NCBI GenBank assembly: GCA_900544875.1
Contig: UQWS01000025.1
Location: forward strand, 1-25,278
Length of the DNA: 25,278 nt
Reading direction: 5' to 3'
Origin: an uncultured Collinsella sp.
Lineage (GTDB): Bacteria; Actinomycetota; Coriobacteriia; Coriobacteriales; Coriobacteriaceae
Below are positions 14,263-20,114 of this stretch, one piece after another (position 1 is the first letter of the stretch; every line of letters starts with the position of its first letter). Position numbers and translations under genes: made by a program. The notes under the pieces are model-generated. The model was not told the origin of the DNA and did no database searches. It worked only from the letters and a program-made list of their open reading frames with translations.

Positions 14263-14946
14263 TTGGATAGCGAACAGTTCAAACAAGAAGCTGAGAAAAT
14301 AGAACAAAGCCTGAGTGCCTTGAGAGTCGCCGAGCGCAATGCAGTGATTCCCTTCATGAACGGCGACTTTACCCAATGGGATCTATATCTGGCATCCTCC
14401 TCTGAGTATGCGATGAGACTGATAGACGGATTCATCTCCATGCTCGAGTCGAGGAATCTTGTTTGCGTCGCCCAGCTTCTCCGCGCACAGGTTGGAGTCT
14501 GCCTGCGGACATTCGCATTATTCGCCGCCGAAGACCAGGATGACTTTCTCAAGCAGGTGTTTCAAGGTGTGCCTGTGAACAAGCTGAAAGATTTCTCGGG
14601 TGAGAAGATGTCCGATGGAAGACTTCAAGACTTACTCGAGAAGTTCGATCCAAAGGTAAAAGATGTATACAAGGTGACGTCTGGATTCGTCCACTTCTCC
14701 ATTGATGTTCTGCCGAGCATGGGTGTGCCTGGGGAGGGCTATGAGGTCGAGTTTAATTTTGGAGCCGAGCCCAACGAGAGAAACAATGCGCCTCTCGTGG
14801 AATGCGGCAAGGCGTTCTGCCACTATGTCGACCTGCATCTCCAGATGCTCCATAAGGTGATTGCTTCGGATGAATGGTATGCCGATCGATTCCGTATCGA
14901 TTCCGATGGTCCTGCAGACGAGGCCTCGAAAAGCGAGAAGGTGTAG
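14263..14946 (+). CDS. Hypothetical protein, helical, unknown function
   Basis: A 227-residue soluble protein starting at TTG 14263, with GGGGG as ribosome binding site about 5 nt upstream. It has no signal peptide or membrane helix. It is almost wholly alpha-helical (MDSEQFKQEAEKIEQSLSAL; EYAMRLIDGFISMLESRNLV; LLRAQVGVCLRTFALFAAED) and carries a YKVTSGFVHFS segment near residues 139-149. The helix-plus-Ser/His pattern recalls DUF5677-like or HEPN-like proteins, but I would not assign it. Base composition is visibly lower in GC than the flanking operon, and it sits between decayed genes, which suggests horizontal acquisition. Only about 30 bp separate it from the preceding terminator. Confidence 0.65.
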   Translation: MDSEQFKQEAEKIEQSLSALRVAERNAVIPFMNGDFTQWDLYLASSSEYAMRLIDGFISMLESRNLVCVAQLLRAQVGVCLRTFALFAAEDQDDFLKQVFQGVPVNKLKDFSGEKMSDGRLQDLLEKFDPKVKDVYKVTSGFVHFSIDVLPSMGVPGEGYEVEFNFGAEPNERNNAPLVECGKAFCHYVDLHLQMLHKVIASDEWYADRFRIDSDGPADEASKSEKV

Positions 14947-15070
14947 GTCGAACGCATTGACGCTGCCTTGACAGCATCCCGATATGATAACGAATGGGAG
15001 GTTCCCTGCGAAATGTGCGCCTCTGTATATTCTCGCTAGGACGCCCTCGACCGATAAGGCATCGTTGAGT

Positions 15071-15470
15071 TCAATTTGAGTTCAGCTCGGGTGCCTGAAA
15101 TCGCCCAACTCTGATAAAAGGGGAGACGACGGTACACCACGTAGACGAGAGGCTATGGAAGTGCACGATTTGATTATATTGGCGCGCTAAACCGCCCCGC
15201 TGCCCAACTTGAACTCCGCTCACGCGTGTATGGGGCTGCGAGAGGTAACGGCCTGCGGCCTCCTTTGTGTGCTCGATGATATCTTCGAGCATGCCGGGCA
15301 TGGCGGAGACATTCGCTGCAATCCAGCCGTGTTCAAGCGCCGTTTCGGATAGGAGCGAGAGGGGGCTGTCTTGCCCGTTTCCCTTGCACCCGTAAAGATG
15401 GTTGACAGTTTGGGATCTCCCGGGTCTTTAGCTTTTACCGTGCTAGATGCCTCATGGAAACTGTTGGACT
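15071..15470 (-). pseudogene. AAA-family ATPase fragment, frameshifted
   Basis: The upstream part reads KAKDPGDPKLSTIFTGARET followed by GKTA, a Walker A loop (GAREtGKT). The frame then breaks in a run of five identical bases at 15361-15365. The next frame continues LSLLSETALEHGWIAANVSA and then MPGMLEDIIEHTKEAAGRYLS to the stop at 15071. This is the start of the actinobacterial AAA_16-type ATP-binding proteins (TGARGTGKT...LSE...GWI...VSA.PGML). One base lost from the homopolymer explains the shift. N-terminus, Walker B and the remainder are missing; text after about 15210 is not conserved. Clearly a decayed fragment. Confidence 0.7.
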
Positions 15471-15533
15471 TTAATCAGACAGACCCAGCATGTCGTTTTC
15501 CTCCATGAGGACATCGGCTAAAACCGCAACACC
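15471..15533 (-). pseudogene. Echo of a ParC/GyrA-like 3' end
   Basis: Twenty codons and a stop read GVAVLADVLMEENDMLGLSD. The intact parC-like gene in this window ends AGALMKENDMPSLFD. At DNA level the 22-base core at 15489-15510 differs from 637-658 at one position, and both copies are in frame with their stop codon. It is fused to the arginase-like fragment upstream. I infer a recombination remnant of a parC-type gene end, not a functional gene. Confidence 0.5.
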
Positions 15534-15972
15534 TATGCTTGTTTAAGCAAACTTCCTGATAGTCGTGGAGCTGCTGTAGCCCGACATGCAGGACATCGCT
15601 CGGCTTAAACACCGGATGCCGCATCCGCGAAACGAGTTGCGGTGCACCCTGTTCCAAAAGGTTGCCAAGTACCATGGCGTGAGCGTTGGGGTAGCCATCA
15701 TTCAGCGTGGATACATCCGGATGCGCATAGATCCAGACGATTCCAACGTTCTCGTATTTCCCGTGCAGGTAATCGAAGAGGGCAAGCGACGCCATACAGT
15801 TGCCGCCGACGGTCACGACTCTGTCGGGGTTTTCTGCCGTAAGCTTCCTCTGCGCATCCTGAATTCCCGCCAGGACTTCGTCCTCGGCACAGATGCGAAC
15901 TGCCTCCCATTTCTCATGTCCAAGTTTTGGGACGCGTTTCGCAATGCCGAGTGGGACCCCTGGACAGTCGGA
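15534..15972 (-). pseudogene. Arginase/agmatinase-family fragment
   Basis: The open frame begins directly after the kinase stop codon and reads CPGVPLGIAKRVPKLGHEKW, then VVTVGGNCMASLALFDYLHG, VGIVWIYAHPDVSTLNDGYP and NAHAMVLGNLLEQGAP. The order of GGDC/H, DAHPD and the NAHAM loop is that of the ureohydrolase fold. Both metal-binding signatures are damaged: GGN where GGD is expected, and YAHPD where DAHPD is expected. There is no start codon with a ribosome binding site, and the N- and C-terminal thirds are missing (frame identity is lost after LHDYQEV). It is non-functional on this evidence. Confidence 0.7.
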
Positions 15973-17112
15973 TCACGTGGTGGCCCCCTTTGAGAGGGTC
16001 ACGAGCATGGTGGTCCCGTTCTCGGAACTTGCTTCGACCTCTACCGTGCCGCCGTGTAGGGCTGCAATCTCCCAAACAAGCGCTAGCCCGAGTCCTGCGC
16101 CGCCGTATGCCCTGCTGCGGGATTTATCTAGACGAAAGAACGGCTGGAAGATGCTCTCTCGGTACTGTTTGGGTATTCCCGGGCCCTCATCTTTGACTCG
16201 CAGGAGCACGTGGCTGTCGCTGTCGCTGATGGAGACGTTGACAGTCGAGCCGGGGCGGCTGTAACGGATGGCGTTTTCGACCAGATTGAACACCAGCCGA
16301 TAGAGGAGCGTATCACTTCCGATTGTCAAAGCGTCTCCAGCACAATTGAGGGCTATGCCCTTATTCTCGGCAAGTGGCGCAAGGTCGGTGAGGACCTCTT
16401 CGGACAAGGGGCCAAGTTCAACATCGTCCTCGCAAGGAACGCTGCGGAGCTCACTCATCTCGAGCAATACCTTGGTCATTCGCGACATCCGTTCGGTTTG
16501 TTCTTGTAGCAGGTCGAGCAGCTCGGCTGTTTCGGGTTGCAAACCGGAGTGCTCGGAGACGAATAGTTCAATCTGTGCTTGCATAAGAGCGAGCGGGGTG
16601 CGCAGCTCGTGTGCGGCGTTGCCGGTAAACTGACGCTGTGCAGAGAACCCTTCGCCAAGACGGGCGATCATGTCGTTGAAAGAGGCGCTGCATCGTTGCA
16701 GCTCGGTGGGCACATCTTCACTGAGTCTGATTTCGCTTAGGTTGTCAGGCTGCACGCGCTCTACCTGGGCGGCGAAATCCCGTAGCGGTTTGAGTGCACG
16801 GCCGCTCACAAAGTATGCCAGCACGCCGCCAATGAGTGTGACTCCAGCCGTGATGCACCAGGTTGTCGTGCCAAAAGACTCCTGTGCGTCGTTTACGACG
16901 ATCGTGACCCTGTCATCGGGGACCGCTTTCGTCGGGTCGAACGCCTGGGGCGAATCTTCGCCGGTTGCGTTAAAGGCTGAGATGTCACTGCCGATGGCAT
17001 CCATGTAGCGCATGCCCGTATAGCCGACCAGGCAGTTCGTCAGCACGCACGCCGCACACGTCAGCAGTGCCGTCATAATCGTTATGCGCCATTGCAGCGA
17101 AAGCCTTTTCAT
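15973..17112 (-). CDS. Sensor histidine kinase
   Basis: A 379-residue membrane kinase. Transmembrane helices lie at about 8-30 and 84-104, enclosing a short extracytoplasmic loop (about 53 residues). A HAMP-like linker follows (ALKPLRDFAAQVERVQPDNL). HisKA carries NAAHELRTPLALMQ with phospho-acceptor His168. The ATPase domain shows the N box (NLVENAIRYS), G1 (DEGPGIP), F box (FQPFFRLD) and G2 (GGAGLGLAL), all intact. ATG 17112 overlaps the response-regulator stop as ATGA, so the two are co-translated. It belongs to the OmpR/EnvZ class. The adjoining divergent redox operon is the obvious candidate target; the signal is unknown. Confidence 0.93.
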   Translation of the reverse strand: MKRLSLQWRITIMTALLTCAACVLTNCLVGYTGMRYMDAIGSDISAFNATGEDSPQAFDPTKAVPDDRVTIVVNDAQESFGTTTWCITAGVTLIGGVLAYFVSGRALKPLRDFAAQVERVQPDNLSEIRLSEDVPTELQRCSASFNDMIARLGEGFSAQRQFTGNAAHELRTPLALMQAQIELFVSEHSGLQPETAELLDLLQEQTERMSRMTKVLLEMSELRSVPCEDDVELGPLSEEVLTDLAPLAENKGIALNCAGDALTIGSDTLLYRLVFNLVENAIRYSRPGSTVNVSISDSDSHVLLRVKDEGPGIPKQYRESIFQPFFRLDKSRSRAYGGAGLGLALVWEIAALHGGTVEVEASSENGTTMLVTLSKGATT

Positions 17113-17783
17113 TCGCCATCCTCCATAACGTAGCCCTCTCCAATCCGATTGCGAATCGGGTCGTATCCCAAAGCGCTGCGTAGCTTTTTGCGGAGCGATG
17201 AGATATGAACGCGGGTTGCGTTGCTAAAGCTGTTCACGGTGCTATCCCAAACGTGCTCGATAAGCTCCTCTTGACTTACCGGACGCCCCTGATTAAGCAT
17301 CAGGTATTCCAAGATTCCCGTCTCCTTGCGCGTAAGAGATAAAGCCTCGCTGTCCACGGAAGCGATGCGCGCCTTGGTGTCAAAGCTGAGCTTTCCGCAG
17401 GTTAAAACTATGTCGCTTTGTGCAAAGCGCCTGAGGGTAAGGCTGCGGATCCTTGCCGCAAGCTCGTCCAGATGAAACGGCTTGGTAAGGTAATCGTTGG
17501 CGCCGGCATCGAGTCCGGCGACTTTATCGGATACTTCGCCACGTGCGGACAGAATCAGTATCTTAGTCTCGCAGTCAGTTTTCCTAAGTTCCCTGAGTAC
17601 GGTCATGCCGTCGATACGGGGAAGGTTGAGGTCGAGCACCACGAGGTCGAAGGCCTCAACGTTCAGTAGGTCGAGCGCCTCCTGTCCGTCGTGACAGCAG
17701 TCGACGCTGTACGCCAAGTTTCGCAAGCTGCGCGCGATCGCATCACACAGCGCCCGCTCGTCTTCGACGATCAAAATACGCAT
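17109..17783 (-). CDS. OmpR-family response regulator
   Basis: A 224-residue DNA-binding regulator. The start at ATG 17783 is chosen because AAGGAG lies 6 nt upstream and MRILIVEDE is the normal beginning. The receiver domain has acidic residues Glu8/Asp9, phospho-acceptor Asp51 (VVLDLNLPRIDG) and Lys101 (LTKPFHLDEL). The C-terminal winged helix (about 125-222) contains LTRKETGILEYLMLNQGRPV and RVHISSLRKKL, ending in IRNRIGEGYVME. It is co-transcribed with the kinase and divergent from the CD1871A/NapH/TlpA operon; only 90 bp separate the two starts. Confidence 0.94.
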   Translation of the reverse strand: MRILIVEDERALCDAIARSLRNLAYSVDCCHDGQEALDLLNVEAFDLVVLDLNLPRIDGMTVLRELRKTDCETKILILSARGEVSDKVAGLDAGANDYLTKPFHLDELAARIRSLTLRRFAQSDIVLTCGKLSFDTKARIASVDSEALSLTRKETGILEYLMLNQGRPVSQEELIEHVWDSTVNSFSNATRVHISSLRKKLRSALGYDPIRNRIGEGYVMEDGE

Positions 17784-17813
17784 AACAGTCTCCTTGCACA
17801 TTCCAAATCGCGC

Positions 17814-17841
17814 TTAACACGGATTTTATAGTCGATATGGT
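17814..17841 (+). promoter_or_regulatory. Possible promoter of the redox operon
   Basis: TTAACA (17814-17819), a 16-bp spacer and TATGGT (17836-17841) lie 33 bp upstream of the CXXC peptide start. Its overlap with the divergent regulator promoter would let one bound regulator control both directions. Confidence 0.4.
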
Positions 17842-17852
17842 CCAATGGTCAC
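17825..17852 (-). promoter_or_regulatory. Possible promoter of the two-component operon
   Basis: On the minus strand GTGACC (17852-17847), a 16-bp spacer and TATAAA (17830-17825) lie about 42 bp upstream of the response-regulator start. The -10 match is good and the -35 moderate. It overlaps the divergent candidate promoter. Confidence 0.4.
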
Positions 17853-17873
17853 GTAACGAAAGGAGTGGTTGGG

Positions 17874-18020
17874 TTGTTCAAAGCGGTAAAACCCGTGGTA
17901 CAGGTCGCTTTGTTGATCGTCGGAATTGCCATGGTGTGCTTTGGTGTTATGCGTGGCGAGGCGGATGCCGTGCTGGCCAAAGCGATTAGTCTGTGCTTGG
18001 AGTGTATCGGAATTGGATAA
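17874..18020 (+). CDS. CD1871A-family CXXC membrane peptide
   Basis: A 48-residue gene. TTG 17874 follows AAAGGAG with 8-nt spacing. The product is MFKAVKPVVQVALLIVGIAM, one membrane helix (about 8-25), then GVMRGEADAVLAKAISLCLECIGIG, ending in a C-x-x-C (LCLECIGIG). The helix, the GE...VL.KA..ICLECIGIG tail and the length match the CD1871A family of CXXC-containing peptides, known in Clostridia and Coriobacteria next to polyferredoxin membrane proteins. The two cysteines may pass electrons or hold a cluster or metal; that role is inference. Its stop overlaps the next gene's TTG start (TTGGATAA), implying tight coupling. Confidence 0.88.
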   Translation: MFKAVKPVVQVALLIVGIAMVCFGVMRGEADAVLAKAISLCLECIGIG

Positions 18021-18915
18021 AAGAGAAAACACTGCGTCGCATGTTTTGGCCCGATTTCGCGGATTCATTCAGGCGGCGGCAACACTTATTACCAACATTC
18101 ACCTGCCGAACTTTGCCAAAGGCGGCATCTATCAGGGCGCGGGAAAAACCGTCTGCGTACCTGGACTTAATTGCTATTCGTGCCCCGCGGCATCGGGTGC
18201 GTGCCCCATCGGGTCGTTCCAGTCGGTGGTAGGCTCATCCAAGTTTAACTTCTCCTACTACGTTACCGGTACGCTCATTTTGCTCGGCGTGCTGCTGGGA
18301 CGCTTTGTATGCGGCTTTCTGTGTCCGTTTGGCTGGCTGCAGGAGCTGCTTCATAAGATTCCCGGTAAAAAGTTCTCCACGAAAAAGCTTAAGCCGCTCA
18401 CGTACATCAAGTACGTCGTGCTGCTGTTTGCCGTGGTGCTGCTGCCCGTCTTGGTGGTTAACGACGTGGGCATGGGCGACCCGTTCTTTTGTAAGTACAT
18501 CTGTCCGCAGGGTGTGCTCGAGGGTGCCATTCCGCTGGCCATTGCCAATGCCGGCATTCGATCTGCGTTGGGACATCTCTTTACTTGGAAACTTGTCGTT
18601 CTCATTGCCGTGGTAGTGCTGAGTGTTTTGTTCTACCGCCCCTTCTGCAAATGGATTTGCCCGCTCGGCGCATTCTATGCGCTCATGAATAGGGTGTCCT
18701 TGTTGGGGATTCAGGTTGACGCGTGCAAATGCGTCTCGTGTGGCAAGTGTTCAAGGGTTTGTCAGATGGACGTTGATGTGGTCCGCGCGCCCAATCATGC
18801 CGAATGTATCCGGTGCGGAAAGTGCATCGGGGCCTGTCCCGTCGATGCCATCAGCTATCGCTATGGCCTGGATGTGTCAGCGGAAAAACTTCCCTTGACC
18901 GCCGATAAAAAGTAA
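18013..18915 (+). CDS. NapH-like 4Fe-4S membrane protein
   Basis: A 300-residue integral membrane iron-sulfur protein. I choose TTG 18013 (GGAG 10 nt upstream, overlapping the preceding stop) because upstream text is not conserved and RFRGFIQAAATLITN is the family's usual beginning. Cys-rich motifs run in order: VPGLNCYSCPAASGACPIG (50-67), RFVCGFLCPFGW (97-108), FFCKYICPQG (158-167) and FCKWICPLGA (211-220). Two ferredoxin-type 4Fe-4S sets follow (Cys240/243/246/250 and Cys265/268/271/275). Transmembrane helices are at about 82-98, 131-150 and 193-208. Members of this family (NapH/YccM/RnfB-like) move electrons across the membrane. Here it likely feeds the downstream thioredoxin-like lipoprotein or another acceptor; the electron donor is not visible in the window. 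Confidence 0.9.
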   Translation: MDKRENTASHVLARFRGFIQAAATLITNIHLPNFAKGGIYQGAGKTVCVPGLNCYSCPAASGACPIGSFQSVVGSSKFNFSYYVTGTLILLGVLLGRFVCGFLCPFGWLQELLHKIPGKKFSTKKLKPLTYIKYVVLLFAVVLLPVLVVNDVGMGDPFFCKYICPQGVLEGAIPLAIANAGIRSALGHLFTWKLVVLIAVVVLSVLFYRPFCKWICPLGAFYALMNRVSLLGIQVDACKCVSCGKCSRVCQMDVDVVRAPNHAECIRCGKCIGACPVDAISYRYGLDVSAEKLPLTADKK

Positions 18916-18944
18916 ACAAGCTTCGACAAAACGGAGGAATGACT

Positions 18945-19907
18945 ATGAAGCTTTCTAAGATTGCGGCCCTGTTTATGGTGCCGGTATTGGCCTTGTGCCT
19001 TGTGGCATGTTCGGCGCCCGGTGGCAATGTGAGCGAATCTGCGAGCTCCGATCCTAAGATCGCAGAACTCACTGCGCAGAAGCCGGCCAATGCCGACGAG
19101 GCCGCCGAGCTGTATGCGAAGCTCATGCAGAAGGAGAACGAGATCTTTTCGAGTGATAACGCGCTGTGGGAAAAGGTATTCAATGCGGCAAATAAAGACT
19201 CGGCAATGATTGAGGACGGCAGCAATTACGGCGATTTCCTGCTCAAGACCATCGACGGCGCCAAGGATGAGTTCACGGCGGATGAGCTTAAGACACTCAA
19301 GGTCGGTGCACAGCAGATCAAGGAGATCGAGGACAAGCTCGAGAGCTTGGAGAAGGAGTTCCCCGGCTGTGGAAGCACGCCCGGCGAGGGGGAGAGCGTT
19401 GATGCCTCGACCGCAGGCATGACCAACGGTGAGAGCGGGGAGACGAAGTTCCCCAGCTTTAAGGGCAAGGACTTGGACGGCAACGATGTAAACAGCGACG
19501 AGCTGTTCTCCAAGAACAAGGTCACCGTCATGAACTTCTGGTTTACCACCTGCAAGCCGTGCGTGGGAGAGCTGGGCGATCTGGAGAAGCTCAACAAGGA
19601 GCTTGCCGAGAAGGGCGGCCAGGTCGTGGGCGTTAATTCCTTTACGCTCGACGGCAAAAAAGACGAGGTGGCCGATGCCAAGGACGTGCTTTCCAAGAAG
19701 GGCGTGACGTATAAAAACATCTGGTTTAAGTCGGACAGCGAGGCCGGAAAGTTCACCTCCAACCTGTACTCGTTCCCGACCACCTATGTGATCGACCAGA
19801 ACGGCAACATCGTGGGAGAGCCGATCATGGGCGGTATCAACTCTGCTGAGCAGCGCGAGGCGCTCAACAAACTGATCGATCAGGCACTCGCGAAGAGCGA
19901 ACAGTAG
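18945..19907 (+). CDS. Thioredoxin-fold (TlpA-like) lipoprotein
   Basis: A 320-residue exported lipoprotein; ATG 18945 follows GGAGG with 7-nt spacing. The signal peptide ends in LVAC with lipidated Cys22. Residues about 32-140 form a helical region (ELYAKLMQKENEIFSSDNAL) of unknown role, followed by a Ser/Gly linker. The TlpA/AhpC-TSA domain (168-320) holds FPSFKGKDLDGNDV, the active site WFTTCKPC (Cys203/Cys206) and the cis-Pro region SFPTTYVIDQNG. It is predicted to reduce disulfides outside the membrane. As third gene of the redox operon it is the likely recipient of electrons from the membrane ferredoxin protein. Confidence 0.92.
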   Translation: MKLSKIAALFMVPVLALCLVACSAPGGNVSESASSDPKIAELTAQKPANADEAAELYAKLMQKENEIFSSDNALWEKVFNAANKDSAMIEDGSNYGDFLLKTIDGAKDEFTADELKTLKVGAQQIKEIEDKLESLEKEFPGCGSTPGEGESVDASTAGMTNGESGETKFPSFKGKDLDGNDVNSDELFSKNKVTVMNFWFTTCKPCVGELGDLEKLNKELAEKGGQVVGVNSFTLDGKKDEVADAKDVLSKKGVTYKNIWFKSDSEAGKFTSNLYSFPTTYVIDQNGNIVGEPIMGGINSAEQREALNKLIDQALAKSEQ

Positions 19908-19921
19908 GTTCGAATGCGACA

Positions 19922-19958
19922 AAGGTATGACAAAGGGGCAGTCCCTTTGTCACACCTT
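19922..19958. repeat. GACAAAGGG palindrome, copy 1
   Basis: TGACAAAGGG (19928-19937) pairs with CCCTTTGTCA (19943-19952); an outer AAGGT/ACCTT pairing (19922-19926 with 19954-19958) extends the stem past one A/C mismatch. A second copy with the same core lies at 23368-23400, on the other side of the ABC transporter gene. No T run follows. It resembles an interspersed REP-type palindrome. Confidence 0.75.
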
Positions 19959-19970
19959 CGATGTTATGTG

Positions 19971-20008
19971 CGGGATGGTGCGCCATGCGGCGTGCCGTCC
20001 CGTTTTTT
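19971..20008 (+). terminator. Terminator of the redox operon
   Basis: CGGGA (19971-19975) through TCCCG (19998-20002) folds into a long GC stem with two G-U type wobble pairs and a 4-nt ATGC loop, followed by TTTTTT (20003-20008). It is a classic intrinsic terminator, 64 bp past the tlpA-like stop. Confidence 0.9.
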
Positions 20009-20035
20009 GTTCGTTACATTTTTGTTCGTTACATT
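20006..20035. repeat. 15-bp perfect tandem duplication
   Basis: TTTGTTCGTTACATT occurs twice head to tail (20006-20020 and 20021-20035), the first copy starting within the terminator T run. It looks like a replication-slippage duplication. Confidence 0.8.
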
Positions 20036-20114
20036 CCTTGCTGGTACCGGCAAAAAAGCTGATAGAGTAGGTCAAACGCGTTGGATGCGAACGGCGGGGG
20101 AGAGGTTGCCGTCC

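Noticed and set aside
14947..15070. Promoter-like TTGACA near 14970
   Set aside because: The only good -10-like hexamer (TATGAT) is 9 bp away, too close, and no gene follows on that strand.
19914..20114. 67-codon N-terminal extension of the ABC transporter
   Set aside because: It runs through the palindrome, the terminator and the tandem duplication, which are non-coding features.
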